Origin: JANNUT01 sp046331425
GTDB lineage: Bacteria > Acidobacteriota > Polarisedimenticolia > J045
Direction: 5' to 3'
Length of the DNA stretch: 64,000 bases
NCBI GenBank assembly: GCA_046331425.1
Contig: JAXLQU010000001.1
Coordinates: forward strand, 434,001 to 498,000
How positions within the stretch are numbered: position 1 is the stretch's first letter; every line of letters starts with the position of its first letter. The notes under the pieces are model-generated. The model saw nothing but the letters and a program-made list of their open reading frames with translations, searched no databases and had not been told where the DNA came from. Below are positions 9,566 to 19,031 of the stretch, in pieces. Made by a program: the position numbers and the translations under genes.

Positions 9566-9912
9566 CCTCGCTGCCTGTTCGACAGTTTCAGATTCTCGCC
9601 AAAAACCCCGAGCGCGCCGCGCAGTTCTACGAGCGTGCATTTGGTTGGTCAATCCAGTCGGACAATTCCCTGGCGTATCGCGCCGTCGAGACCGGCGGCA
9701 TCAGCGGCGGCATCTGGCCAGCGAGCCCCGACGGGCACGGATTGGTGCAGTTGTACCTTGAAGTTTCAGACGTAGCGGCAATCGTTGAGAATGTCGTTGC
9801 CGCCGGGGGCACGGTGCTCATTCCACCGACGACACTCCCGGATGGCGACGAACTCGCTATCGTCTTGGACCCGGAGCAGATCCCCTTCGGACTCTTTCGA
9901 CGGAAGACATGA
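9562..9912 (+). CDS. VOC family (glyoxalase/bleomycin-resistance fold) protein
   Basis: The 116-residue protein has the paired beta-alpha-beta-beta-beta arrangement of the vicinal oxygen chelate family: FQILAKNPERAAQFYERAFGW at the N-terminus and DPEQIPFGLFRRKT at the C-terminus. Substrate cannot be told from sequence; relatives include glyoxalases and dioxygenases, and many are single-domain proteins of unknown substrate. It overlaps the TIGR02147 gene by ATGA, so it is the last gene of the GyrI-like/TIGR02147/VOC operon. The set of two ligand-binding-type folds around a regulator suggests a small-molecule response. Confidence 0.85.
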   Translation: MTSLPVRQFQILAKNPERAAQFYERAFGWSIQSDNSLAYRAVETGGISGGIWPASPDGHGLVQLYLEVSDVAAIVENVVAAGGTVLIPPTTLPDGDELAIVLDPEQIPFGLFRRKT

Positions 9913-9999
9913 GAGTGACTCCGCTCCTGACCACGATCGTCGATTGAGTTGGGGTTCGCTGCGTCACATCACCCACAACCATTCAGAAGGAAACCACTC

Positions 10000-10473
10000 A
10001 TGGAATTGCAAATGCCCAGCCCTGGCACCGAACACAAGCAACTCGCCGCGCTCGCCGGCAAGTGGAGCGGCGACGAAATCATGCACCCGAGCCCGATGGG
10101 CCCCGGCGGAAAGTCGGTGGGATTCACCGACGCGCGCATGTCGGCAGACGATTTCTACCTCATCACCGATTACCACCAGGAGGTCGGCGGCAAGCGCACG
10201 TATCACGGACACGGTGTGATTGGCTACGACACGTTCGGTAAGCGCTACGTGTGGTACTGGGTGGACTCGATGGGCATGCCGCCATGCAACGCCACGGTGG
10301 GACAGTTCGGCGGTTCAGACTTCGTGTTCGAAAGCGACACGCCGCACGGTAAGACGCGCTACGTCTATTCACTGAAAAGCGCGGATCGATATACGTTCAA
10401 AATCGAGATCTCGCCGGACGGCGGCAAGACTTGGGCGCCGTTCATGGAAGGTGATTACAAGCGGGAGAAGTGA
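10000..10473 (+). CDS. DUF1579 family protein
   Basis: The ATG at 10000 follows AGAAGG with good spacing and gives 157 residues. The sequence shows the DUF1579 pattern: LAGKWSGDEIMHPSPMGPGG, a YHGHGVIGYD strand, KRYVWYWVDSMG, and a final RYTFKIEISPDGG..W. The fold is lipocalin-like, and the domain is cytosolic or exported depending on lineage; no signal peptide is seen here. Function is not known. It is separated from the VOC gene by 87 bp and has the same orientation, so co-transcription is possible. Confidence 0.85.
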   Translation: MELQMPSPGTEHKQLAALAGKWSGDEIMHPSPMGPGGKSVGFTDARMSADDFYLITDYHQEVGGKRTYHGHGVIGYDTFGKRYVWYWVDSMGMPPCNATVGQFGGSDFVFESDTPHGKTRYVYSLKSADRYTFKIEISPDGGKTWAPFMEGDYKREK

Positions 10474-11296
10474 GGGCGCCAGCGACTTGCGTTGAGCTCT
10501 TCGGGCGCGGCCTCGTGATTCTGCGAGAACACAACGTTCCTCCCCGCTGTGCCAACACCGGCGAGGCTAGTCAGATGGCATCGTTCGAAGACGCCGCGGC
10601 TCTGGTCGACGACAATGACTTTCGTCGACTGCGGTGCCTCATCGAGTCGGCGATCGATGGGGTACCGTTGCCTCGCCGCAACGGCAACCGGATACCGGAC
10701 GAGGCGAGCGTGCAGACGAGTGGTTGACGTCGAGCGGCTGCCATTGGCGATGCGAGAAGAGTGCGGTTGGAGTCGCACGTCGATATTGCGCTAACCCCGG
10801 CCCACCAGCGTCCTCAAACGATCAGGAGCGCCGTCCCCGGTCGCACGACTCCATCCGCGACGGGATGCTGCGCCGGACCGGGATGCCGGTCAACCGGTCC
10901 TATGGCTGGTGCAGCGAGTCGTTGAGGCATCACGATCAGTCCGTGCAGCGGCGAACATTCTTGGGGAGCTGGGTCGTGCTGCCGGGATCCGCTGCTATGT
11001 GTTGGTGCCGATGTTGGTCATCTGAATGCAGAGCATTCCGGCAAGCCGTGACTCGTGGGTGGTAGATCGCCAAAGCATGGCAGTGTCGCCGATCCAGCCG
11101 GTTCGGCACCGGCTGAGGTGGCTCGTGACCCGAGCCGCACGCGCAACGTCACGTCGCGCTTCAACCAGCGGCGAGACCTCATGGGCGCACATCTCGTCAC
11201 CACGCTGCCGCCAAACACCCATCGCGCACTCGAGTGCCCGAACGCAGCCCCGAGTCGCAAGCCATCGGACGTGCACCCTCGATCCCGTTGATTTCT
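10474..11296. other. Gene-poor stretch, no recognisable gene
   Basis: This 820-bp interval carries only short open frames with no recognisable domain and no convincing ribosome sites. One frame (10470-10727) contains helical-looking sequence (SFEDAAALVDDNDFRRLRCLIESAI), which may be a decayed gene, but I cannot assign it. The 3' end abuts tRNA-Thr. Confidence 0.5.
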
Positions 11297-11371
11297 TGGA
11301 GCCAGAGGCGGGGATTGAACCCGCGACCTGCTGATTACGAATCAGCTGCTCTGCCACTGAGCTACTCTGGC
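11297..11371 (-). tRNA. tRNA-Thr (CGT)
   Basis: The reverse complement folds as a cloverleaf: acceptor GCCAGAG/CTCTGGC, D-stem GCTC/GAGC, anticodon stem GCTGA/TCAGC with loop TTCGTAA (anticodon CGT), T-arm GCGGG-TTCAATC-CCCGC, and an encoded CCA end (11297-11299). Total 75 nt. Confidence 0.95.
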
Positions 11372-11475
11372 CTGGCGATGACGACCCATCACAACAAACC
11401 CAAAAGCCGCGGGATTCTAGCCAAACCGCACCGCATGCGCCATGAACCCCGAATCCACGGTTATTCTCCGCGCCG

Positions 11476-11883
11476 ATGAAGAAAAGACGCCTGTCCGATC
11501 GCTACCGCGGGTCCACGGTTTGGGGCGACTCAACCACCGTGATTGGGCCGCGATTCACCTTTTCGGGCGACATTCAGTCCGAGGGGGCGGTGGTGGTGGC
11601 GGGGCGCGTCGAGGGGCCGATCGAGTCGGGGGACATCGTGCATGTGCTGGCCGGCTCGGTAGTCTTGGGGTCGGTTCGCGGCCGCGCGGTCATCGTCGAC
11701 GGGGCGGTGGAGGGGCACGTGCAAGCGGCTGAAGCGCTGGAGCTGGGGCACACCGGGCGCGTGCGCGGCGACCTCGCGGCGGGGCGCATTGCGATTGCCG
11801 AGGGGGCGTATCACATCGGCCATGTCAACGCGTGGGATGGTCCCGTGATGCACTTTCGGGAACGGCGCAGCGGCCGCCACTGA
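11476..11883 (+). CDS. Bactofilin / polymer-forming cytoskeletal protein
   Basis: The 135-residue protein is built of short beta-helical repeats rich in Gly/Val (TFSGDIQSEGAVVVAGRVEG, AVIVDGAVEGHVQAAEALELG, GDLAAGRIAIAEGA), the hallmark of the bactofilin (DUF583) right-handed beta-helix. Bactofilins polymerise without nucleotide and help shape cells, localise proteins or build stalks and polar structures. It stands alone on the plus strand, with the M28 peptidase gene convergent downstream, so the often-seen M23 peptidase partner is absent here. Confidence in the family is high. Confidence 0.9.
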   Translation: MKKRRLSDRYRGSTVWGDSTTVIGPRFTFSGDIQSEGAVVVAGRVEGPIESGDIVHVLAGSVVLGSVRGRAVIVDGAVEGHVQAAEALELGHTGRVRGDLAAGRIAIAEGAYHIGHVNAWDGPVMHFRERRSGRH

Positions 11884-11949
11884 AAGTTGTCGCGAGCAGC
11901 GACTGCCAGCCTCCGCTCCTCAGTCAATTCCGCGAAGCAGACGTTTCAC

Positions 11950-13560
11950 TCAATACGGCCGGTCCCAATTGTCGGCTTTCGGCGCTTCGGTCATGGCGTC
12001 GTTCCAACTGAATGAAGCAGCGTCGGCCAACTGACGCGCCACGTTCGCAGCCATCGCACCAATCACTGCGATCTTGTCGGTGATGACGTTGTCAGCAGTG
12101 TCGCGCGGTGTGTCGTGGTCGGGGTGCATGCCGGTGAACAACAACACCGCGGGGATTTTCTTTTCCGCGAACGGCGTGTCGTCGCTGCGGCCCGACGGAC
12201 GAATGTACGGAATCTTGCGCAGGTCGAGCTTCGCGCTGGCGGCGCCGGCAATCAACGCCGCCATCATCTCCGTCGACCGCGCGGTGAACGACGCCAGCAC
12301 CACGTTGCGATAGTCCTCACGCGCCAAGTGGTTTTGCCCAACCATATCGAGGTTGACGAGCGCCACAGGTTTCATTCCTGCAGGCAAGGGGTGACTCGCC
12401 AACCACGCCGACCCCAGCGCCCCCGACTCTTCCGCCGCGAACGACGCAAACAACACGCTGCGTTTGGGAGCATTGCCGCGACTCAACGCCTCCGCGGCCG
12501 CAAGCATCGCGGCCACACCCGAGGCGTTGTCGTCGGCACCGGGGTAGATCACCCACGAGCCATCGGGTTGGCGATCGGCGCCAATGTGATCGAAGTGCGA
12601 TCCCACGATCACCACCTCGTTTTTCAGTTTCATATCGCTGCCAGGCAGCAGCGCCACCACGTTGCGTTCGACGACATCGCTGCTCGCCAGATCCGGCAAC
12701 GAAAGCGACGCGGTGAGCCCGGCCAAGTCACGCCCCGCGTACTTGCCCAACCCCGAGGCCGACCAGAGCGCCGCGACATCGGCGCCACCGACTTCGAGCA
12801 CGCGTCGCGTGGCCGCTTCATCCAGATACACAACCGGCGGCGTGGTGGGTGAGCCTTGCACCACCAAGCGCGGCCGCTCGTGATCGCGCTGTGCGCGTCG
12901 AAAACTCTCCAACGCCGACGTCGCGCCCGGCGGCGTACCAATCAACACCAAACGCGCGCCACGTTGCGCCAACAGATCGCGCTTGATGGAGGCAAACGTG
13001 AAGCGCGAAATGCGGCCCGGCGCGAACGGGGATCCGCCCCCTTCCTTTTGCGGTTCACCGTTCCACACCAACACCGCTTTCCCTTTGAGGTCCAGACCCG
13101 CAAGGTCGTCGTGCGCCGGGGTGGCCGAAACGATTCCGTACCCGGCGAAGACCAACGACAACGGCGCCGCTCCCAGATCGGGCACGCCGCCCAACTCGAC
13201 GAACGCCTCTTTGCCGTAGTGCGCAGTGAAGCTCGCGTCACCGCGTTGAACCACAAGCTCCGCGGCGCCGACTCGAGCGCTGACCCGTGTCAGCGGGACC
13301 GGCTGGAAGTAGCTGTCGCCCTCGAACGGTTGCAGCCCAAGCCCGCGCAATCGCTGCGCAATGTACTGCGAGGCCAGGGCCGCCTGTGGCGATCCGGCCT
13401 CCCGCCCGAGCAACGCGGGGTGGGCCAAGAGCGCGACATCCTCGGCCGGGGTAGGGGGGACGGGGTTAGCGGCTGCAACCGCAAACGGCAGGAGACCGGC
13501 AACCAGCCCGGCAAAAACCGCTAAAAGACGCAGCGGCGAGGCGGCAACGCGACGATTCAT
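11950..13560 (-). CDS. Secreted M28-family zinc aminopeptidase with PA domain
   Basis: Starting at the ATG at 13560 (GAGG upstream), the 536-residue protein opens with a signal peptide/membrane segment. A PA-type insertion (about 140-270) precedes the M28 core. Zinc ligands and catalytic residues are visible: GSHFDHIG (His about 321), PGADDNASG (Asp about 341), FAAEESGALGS (Glu-Glu about 376), NLDMVG (Asp about 405) and HPDHDTPRD (His about 481). These make a complete co-catalytic two-zinc site. It probably releases N-terminal residues from peptides in the periplasm or outside. Its start is 42 bp from the divergent membrane protein gene. Confidence 0.9.
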   Translation of the reverse strand: MNRRVAASPLRLLAVFAGLVAGLLPFAVAAANPVPPTPAEDVALLAHPALLGREAGSPQAALASQYIAQRLRGLGLQPFEGDSYFQPVPLTRVSARVGAAELVVQRGDASFTAHYGKEAFVELGGVPDLGAAPLSLVFAGYGIVSATPAHDDLAGLDLKGKAVLVWNGEPQKEGGGSPFAPGRISRFTFASIKRDLLAQRGARLVLIGTPPGATSALESFRRAQRDHERPRLVVQGSPTTPPVVYLDEAATRRVLEVGGADVAALWSASGLGKYAGRDLAGLTASLSLPDLASSDVVERNVVALLPGSDMKLKNEVVIVGSHFDHIGADRQPDGSWVIYPGADDNASGVAAMLAAAEALSRGNAPKRSVLFASFAAEESGALGSAWLASHPLPAGMKPVALVNLDMVGQNHLAREDYRNVVLASFTARSTEMMAALIAGAASAKLDLRKIPYIRPSGRSDDTPFAEKKIPAVLLFTGMHPDHDTPRDTADNVITDKIAVIGAMAANVARQLADAASFSWNDAMTEAPKADNWDRPY

Positions 13561-13602
13561 GGGAATGGTTCCTCTTTCAAAGGGGCGGCCTATATTCACC
13601 TC

Positions 13603-14082
13603 ATGACGACGCAGGGCGCAGCCCCGATTTTCGAGATTCCGTGGCCGAGGGCGGCGCTGCGGTTGAAGGTGCTGCTGGGGTTGGTAGCGTTCGCGATCTT
13701 GGTGATGCGGGCGATTACCCTGCGTGAGATCGGGTTGTGGCCGGTGTTTTGGTTTGCGCTGACGGCCGCGGCCGGTTTCTTGTTGGCGGCGTTCAACGCG
13801 TTTCGGCGACTGCGCTGTCCCAAGAATCCGGTGGTGCTCGATGTCAGCGGCCTGTCGGTGGACGACGGCCTAGGGCATGCGTGGTTTCTCCCTTGGCATC
13901 AAATGGAGCGGGTGATGCTGCGGCGCGGCTTCGTGCGGCGCTGGGTGGTGATTCGCACGCGAGACGGCGAGCCTGAACTGCGCCTGGTCCATCCGGCGTT
14001 GCACTACGGCCTGCCGCCGCAATGGCTGGCCGGGATGATCGAAACGTTTCGCGATCGCTTCACCCATGGCAATCCTGGCTGA
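13603..14082 (+). CDS. Small membrane protein, PH-like domain
   Basis: The 159-residue protein has two N-terminal membrane helices (about residues 20-42 and 48-66) followed by a soluble domain of short strands (VVLDVSGLSVDD, WFLPWHQMERVML, RWVVIRTRDGEPELRLV) and a final helix. That order resembles bacterial PH-like (YdbS/YcxB-type) membrane proteins. No specific function is known. It is divergent from the M28 gene and lies just upstream of the M16 peptidase gene in the same direction, 27 bp before the latter's probable start, so the two may be co-transcribed. Confidence 0.6.
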   Translation: MTTQGAAPIFEIPWPRAALRLKVLLGLVAFAILVMRAITLREIGLWPVFWFALTAAAGFLLAAFNAFRRLRCPKNPVVLDVSGLSVDDGLGHAWFLPWHQMERVMLRRGFVRRWVVIRTRDGEPELRLVHPALHYGLPPQWLAGMIETFRDRFTHGNPG

Positions 14083-14109
14083 GGCCGACAGACGTTAGAC
14101 TGCGGCACC

Positions 14110-16699
14110 ATGAAAAAGCCGCGTTGTCGCTTGTGTCGCTTTGCTTCTTTCAACTGTCTGCCACCGCGTCGTTCGCCGACGGGCCACTCGCGCCGGTGGA
14201 GAAGTCGTTTCCCAACGGGATGCGCGTGTTGTATGCGCCTCGGCCCGCGGCGGGGGCGGTGTTGGTGGCGGTGAGCGTGGCCGCCGGCGGGCAGGACGAA
14301 CCGGCCGATCGCGCGGGGCAATCGCATTTCCTCGAGCATCTGTTGTTCGACGGGTTCGACACGCTCGACGAGCGCGCGATCACCGAGGCGTTTGCACGGC
14401 GCGCCGCGTACGTCAACGCCTTCACGCGCGATCAGTCGACGGTGTTCTTTGTGTTGGCGCCGCGCGCCGATGCGACGGCCGCGGCCGAGATGGTGGCCGC
14501 GATGGTGTCGCGCTCGACGATTCCCGAGGCGTCGTTCGAAAAAGAACGCAAGGTGATTTTGGAAGAGTTGGCCAAGGATGCGTCCAACCCCGCTTCCAAG
14601 GACGAGCAAGCGTTGCAGCGCTTGCTGTGGGCCGACACGCCGTGGGCACTCGGCAGTGGCGGCACGCCCGACACGGTGGGACGTGCGACGCGTGACGAGG
14701 TGGTGAGTTATTGGAAGACGTTCTATCGACCCGATCGAATGCGGTTGTTGATCGCGGGCGATGCCTCGATGCCGCAGCTCGATGCGATTGCCGCTCCGTT
14801 TCGTGCCTTGGTGCGCGCCAAGGGAGAGGTGCCGGCGCGCAGGATCTGCGCGGCTGGAGCGGGTGGGGAACGTGGCGCGCGCGGACCGTGCCGGCGGATC
14901 AAACATCGCTGACGTTGGTCATGACGTTGCCGCCCGAGATCACCTCGCTGCAAGGAAATCTGCTGGCGCGATGGGTGTCGCAACCGAATGGACCGTTGAG
15001 TGAGGACTGGTCGGAAATTGGCGCGCAACGCTTGGCGCGCGATCCGGTGGATCTGTTGGAACTGCGGTTGGTGCCGGCGAAAACAGAAAACGGGGCAGCG
15101 GTGTTGACGCGTTTATTGGAGAAACTCGAATGGCTGGCGCAGCGCGGGCCGAGTGCCGCCGAAACGGAAGCGTTGCTTACCGCGTGGCGTCGCGAAACGG
15201 TGTTGGCGCAACAGCGGTTGCACTACGTTGCCGTGCTCGAAGGGGAGACCTTCGCCTCGTTGCGTGGCTCGTTGACCGACCTGTTTGCTCCGGCCGAACC
15301 GACAGCGAGCGATATGGTGCAGGCGGCGCAGCGTGCCTTCAAGAACGTCTCGCCACGAGTGCGCGCGGTGTGGTCGAGCACCGAACCAGGCGACGGGGCC
15401 TCGATGCCGCTGCCTACTCTTACGCCAGCCGCGGCGTCCTCGACGGTGAAGGCCCCCTCCGGCCCGATCGTGCTCGACAACGGCCTGACCTTGGCGGTTT
15501 CTCAAGAACCAGGCAACGCGGTGTTCGGCATCACCGTGTTGGTGGCAGATCGCGCGGCGCGTGAACCGGTGGGATTGCACGGCGTCTCCGATTTGCTGCA
15601 CCGCGTGGTGGGGAAGGGCAGCGCGTTGAGCGATGACACGCACTTCGCGCAGCGTTTGGCCGATGCTGGTGTCGAGTTGAAGACGGCCGATTCGCCCGGC
15701 ATTCCGTTCGATGACTACTACAACCTTCCGGAGTACTCGTACCTGCGGATGGAAGGACCGGCCCAGAGTTTCGAGGCAGCGCTGCAACTGTTGGCCGAAG
15801 CGATCAAAACGCCTCGTTTCAGCGATGAAACGTGGCGCGCCGCGTTGGCCTCGTTCAAGCAGGCGCGTGCGGCCAACACCGCGGCCGCGACATCGGCAGC
15901 GAGTGCAGCGTTACGGCGGCGGGTGCTTGGGCCGACGCATCCGTCGATCGGGCCGGTGGCCGGCACCGCTACCGACAAGGAACCAACCATCGATGACGTG
16001 AAGGCGTTGTTGGGGGCGTGGCCGACGGGCTGGTTCGCGCCTCAACACTTGGTGATATCGGTGGTCTCGCCGCGCTCGCGCGATGACGTTCAGTCGCGCA
16101 TCGACGCGCTGTTTGGCGATGCACCGAAAGCGGCACCGGAACGGATTGCGCCGCCGGTTCCGCCCGCAACGGTGAGCGCCGCCGAATCGCTGGCCGAGGG
16201 ATCGCCGCAGATCACACTCGCCTGGGGGCGTATGGCCGAGGTGTCGCCCGCCGATGCGCCGGCATTGCTGCTGGCATTGACCGCGCTGTCCGATCGAATG
16301 ACCGCTGAAATTCGCGAGAAGGCGGGGATGGCGTATCGACTCGGCGCCGGGGCGCGCGCACTGCCGGGCGGCAGATGGTGGCTCGAAGCGTATGTGGGCA
16401 CGCGACCCGACAATCGCGCGGCGGTCGAAGCACTGATGAGCGAGTTGTTGACGAAGCTCGGCAGCGAGTTGGCGAGCGCCGATCGGTTGGCGCAGTGGGT
16501 GTCGTCGTCGCGTCGCCAGGAGATGCTCGATCGCTTGGCCGCCATCTCGCGCGCCGCACAGCTCGCACGCGTGACGATCGATGGGCCCGGTGCACCGGCC
16601 AACGTTTCGGCCGAGAGCTTGGCGTCGGTGACGCCGCAACAACTGCAAGACGTCGCGCGCCGCTACTTGGCGCCGCAGCAAATGGTGTCTGCGTACTGA
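14110..16699 (+). CDS. M16-family (pitrilysin-like) zinc peptidase, frame broken
   Basis: The natural start appears to be the ATG at 14110: with one extra A in the AAAAA run that follows, it reads MKKAALSLVSLCFF, a signal peptide leading into SATASFADG. The first M16 domain then has the inverted zinc motif HFLEH (14326-14340) and a downstream EE pair. A second frame change lies at about 14850-14890, after AKGEVPAR. The remaining frame runs to 16699 and holds the inactive second M16 domain (LDNGLTLAVSQEPGNAVFG...). Total about 860 residues, normal for a two-domain periplasmic M16 protein. It ends one base before the glycosyltransferase start. Confidence 0.8.
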
Positions 16700-16700
16700 G

Positions 16701-17831
16701 ATGCCGCGTCGTTTGCGTGTTGCGTTCGTCGAGCCGTTTTACGGCGGCTCGCACGCCGCCTTCGTGGATGGGTGGATCGCGCGCAGCCATCACGAGTGGC
16801 AGGTGGTGTCGTTGCCGGCGCAGGCCTGGAAGTGGCGCATGCGCTTGGCCGGGCTGACGTTGGGTCAGCGTTTGGCGCGTCTGCAGCCGCAACCGGATGC
16901 GGTTGTCGTTTCGGGCCTGCTGGATGCGATGCATCTGCGCCAATCGGCGGGCCCGGCGCTTCAACGCTGCGCCTGGTTGATCTACTGGCACGAGAATCAA
17001 TTCGACTATCCGAGGCCGCCAGGCAAGCCGCTCGATCGAGGATTCGCGGTGGCGCATTTGGCCTCGTTGTTGGCGGCCGATGCGCATGCGTTCAACTCGC
17101 GCTCGCATCGCGATGCGTTCATCGCGGCCTGGCGCGCGCACGGTTCACAACTGCCGCGCGAGGCGCAGTTCTCTGCGTCGCGCGGCTGGTTGCGTCGCGT
17201 GAGCGTGTTGCCGCCCGGTGTCGACTTCGAGGGTTTCCCTGCGCCCGGGAACAGGCCGGTCGGTACGCCGCCGCGTGTGGTGTGGAATCATCGCTGGGAA
17301 GAAGACAAACGTCCTTCGGCGTTTGCCCACACGATGAGCAAGCTGGCGCGCAAGGGTCACGAGTTTCGTTTGATCTTGCTCGGCCCGGTCAATCAAGTGC
17401 AGCCTCAACCACTCATACAACTGCGCAGCGAACTTTCGAACCAGATCGAGCGCGACCAATCGGCACGCACCCGTCGCGAGTATCTGCAGTGGCTCACGCG
17501 CTCCGACATCGCGGTGACCACCGCCGCGCAAGAAAACTTCGGCTACGCGGTGATCGAAGCGATGGCGGCGGGCGCGGTGCCGTTGATGCCGCGTCGCTTG
17601 AGCTATCCGCAACTCGTCCCCGCGAGCCTGCACACCGAGTTGCTCTACGACACCGACCGCGAGCTGGCGAGTCGCTTGGCTGCGTGGTTGCGACAGCCGG
17701 AGCGAATCGTCTCGCTCAGAGCCAGGGTGATGCGCACCGCACGCCGTCATGATTGGATGCACCGCGTGGCAGCACTCGACGCGTGGGTCGAACAGACGGT
17801 GCGCACGGTGCGCCAGACACGAAAGGACTAG
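16701..17831 (+). CDS. DUF3524 glycosyltransferase, tRNA-queuosine mannosyltransferase-like
   Basis: This 376-residue GT-B enzyme has the signature VEPFYGGSHAAF at the N-terminus, WLIYWHENQFDYP about residue 95, VVWNHRWEEDKRP about residue 195 and the donor-site segment TAAQENFGYAVIEAMAAGAVP about residue 275. These mark the DUF3524/GTDC1 family, whose characterised member mannosylates queuosine at the wobble position of tRNA-Asp. Whether the bacterial protein acts on tRNA is inference. It starts one base after the M16 stop and is followed within 7 bp by a GHMP sugar kinase, so the two may form a sugar pathway pair. Confidence 0.8.
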   Translation: MPRRLRVAFVEPFYGGSHAAFVDGWIARSHHEWQVVSLPAQAWKWRMRLAGLTLGQRLARLQPQPDAVVVSGLLDAMHLRQSAGPALQRCAWLIYWHENQFDYPRPPGKPLDRGFAVAHLASLLAADAHAFNSRSHRDAFIAAWRAHGSQLPREAQFSASRGWLRRVSVLPPGVDFEGFPAPGNRPVGTPPRVVWNHRWEEDKRPSAFAHTMSKLARKGHEFRLILLGPVNQVQPQPLIQLRSELSNQIERDQSARTRREYLQWLTRSDIAVTTAAQENFGYAVIEAMAAGAVPLMPRRLSYPQLVPASLHTELLYDTDRELASRLAAWLRQPERIVSLRARVMRTARRHDWMHRVAALDAWVEQTVRTVRQTRKD

Positions 17832-17837
17832 CGTCGA

Positions 17838-18845
17838 ATGCCGAAGACACTGCTCGCCGATGCACCGGTACGCGCCGACCTCGCTGGTGGAACGTTGGAC
17901 TTGTGGCCGCTGGGTCTATTTCACGAGGCAAGCGTGACGGTGGCGGTCGCGATCTCGTTGCGCGTACAGGCCCGTGTGAGTACCGCCGCAGCCAACACTG
18001 CGCGCGTGCGCGCGTTGGATCTTGGCGCGGGTCGCCGTGTGAAACTCGGCGCGACGCACGCCGCCAAAGACAAACTCGAACTGCTCGAACGATTGGTGCG
18101 AGAGCTCACGCCGCACGGCGGTGTCGATCTGGCGACGCGCTCACCGGTGCGCGCCGGTTCGGGGCTCGGCACATCGTCGGCCTTGGGCGTGACCGTGGCC
18201 GCGGCGCTGACTCGATTCAACGGCGCATCGCCGAGGGTCGATCGCATCGTCCCGTTGGTTCGCGACATCGAAGCCCAGATCCTCGGGATCCCGACCGGCA
18301 CGCAAGACCACGAAGCGGCCTGGCGCGGCGGGATCGTGATCGTCGAGCATCGGCCGGGGGGAGGCGCGGTTCGCCGGGTCGCCGGCCCGGCACTGCGGGC
18401 GCTCGGATCCCGGCTGCTGTTGGTCGACTCGGTCCAGGCTCGCAGCTCGGGCCCGTCCAACTGGGATATGTATCGACGTCGGATCGAGGCGGACGCCGGC
18501 GCCGTGAAGGCGCTGGAGCAGGTCTCCCGAGCCGGCCGGAAGGCGGCCGAGGCGCTCCTCGCGGCCGACTGGCGAGCCCTCGGAAAAGCGATGACCGCCG
18601 ACCTCGAGGCGCGCCGCGGCTGGTCGAGCCTGGTCATGACCCCGTCGTTCGAGCGGATCTTCAGCGCGGCCCACGGGGCCGGGGCTCTGGGGGCCAAGGT
18701 GTGTGGCGCCGGGGGTGGCGGGTTCGGGGTGGTCCTGGTTGCGCCGGATCGCCGAGCCCGGGTGGTCGAGGCGATCACCGCGGCGGGGGTGGTGTCCGAG
18801 GCCGGACCGACCGCTCGCGGCCTGCGAGTGCAGCGGACCTCGTAG
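17838..18845 (+). CDS. GHMP sugar kinase, heptose-7-phosphate/fucose kinase-like
   Basis: The 335-residue protein has all three GHMP motifs: APVRADLAGGTLDL at the N-terminus, PVRAGSGLGTSSALG about residue 100 (ATP phosphate loop) and KVCGAGGGGFG about residue 290. The closest recognisable group is the D-glycero-alpha-D-manno-heptose-7-phosphate kinase (HddA) and related sugar 1-kinases. The GC content rises in its second half (many GGG/CCG codons), but the protein sequence stays well conserved. It lies 6 bp behind the DUF3524 glycosyltransferase. Substrate is unknown; GDP- or ADP-sugar supply for that enzyme is a reasonable guess. Confidence 0.8.
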   Translation: MPKTLLADAPVRADLAGGTLDLWPLGLFHEASVTVAVAISLRVQARVSTAAANTARVRALDLGAGRRVKLGATHAAKDKLELLERLVRELTPHGGVDLATRSPVRAGSGLGTSSALGVTVAAALTRFNGASPRVDRIVPLVRDIEAQILGIPTGTQDHEAAWRGGIVIVEHRPGGGAVRRVAGPALRALGSRLLLVDSVQARSSGPSNWDMYRRRIEADAGAVKALEQVSRAGRKAAEALLAADWRALGKAMTADLEARRGWSSLVMTPSFERIFSAAHGAGALGAKVCGAGGGGFGVVLVAPDRRARVVEAITAAGVVSEAGPTARGLRVQRTS

Positions 18846-19031
18846 CCCGAGCGCGGGGTCGCTACCGCACCCGACGGCCAGATCCGGCTTCATCGCCGGC
18901 AACAGCCGTGGCAGACTCTCGCGGCTGGCCTGGAACAACGAATCACCGTATTCAATAGCCGGCTCGGCCGATTGGTTGTACACACGCTGCGTTGTTCAGA
19001 CCCCACCACCGTTGGCACCGGGGAGGAATCG

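Noticed and set aside
10995..11357. 120-residue frame on the minus strand beginning MAEQLIRNQQVAGSIPASGS
   Set aside because: This is the well-known false protein read across tRNA-Thr.
13990..14906. 300-residue minus-strand frame over the M16 start
   Set aside because: Arg/His-rich shadow of the M16 peptidase gene.
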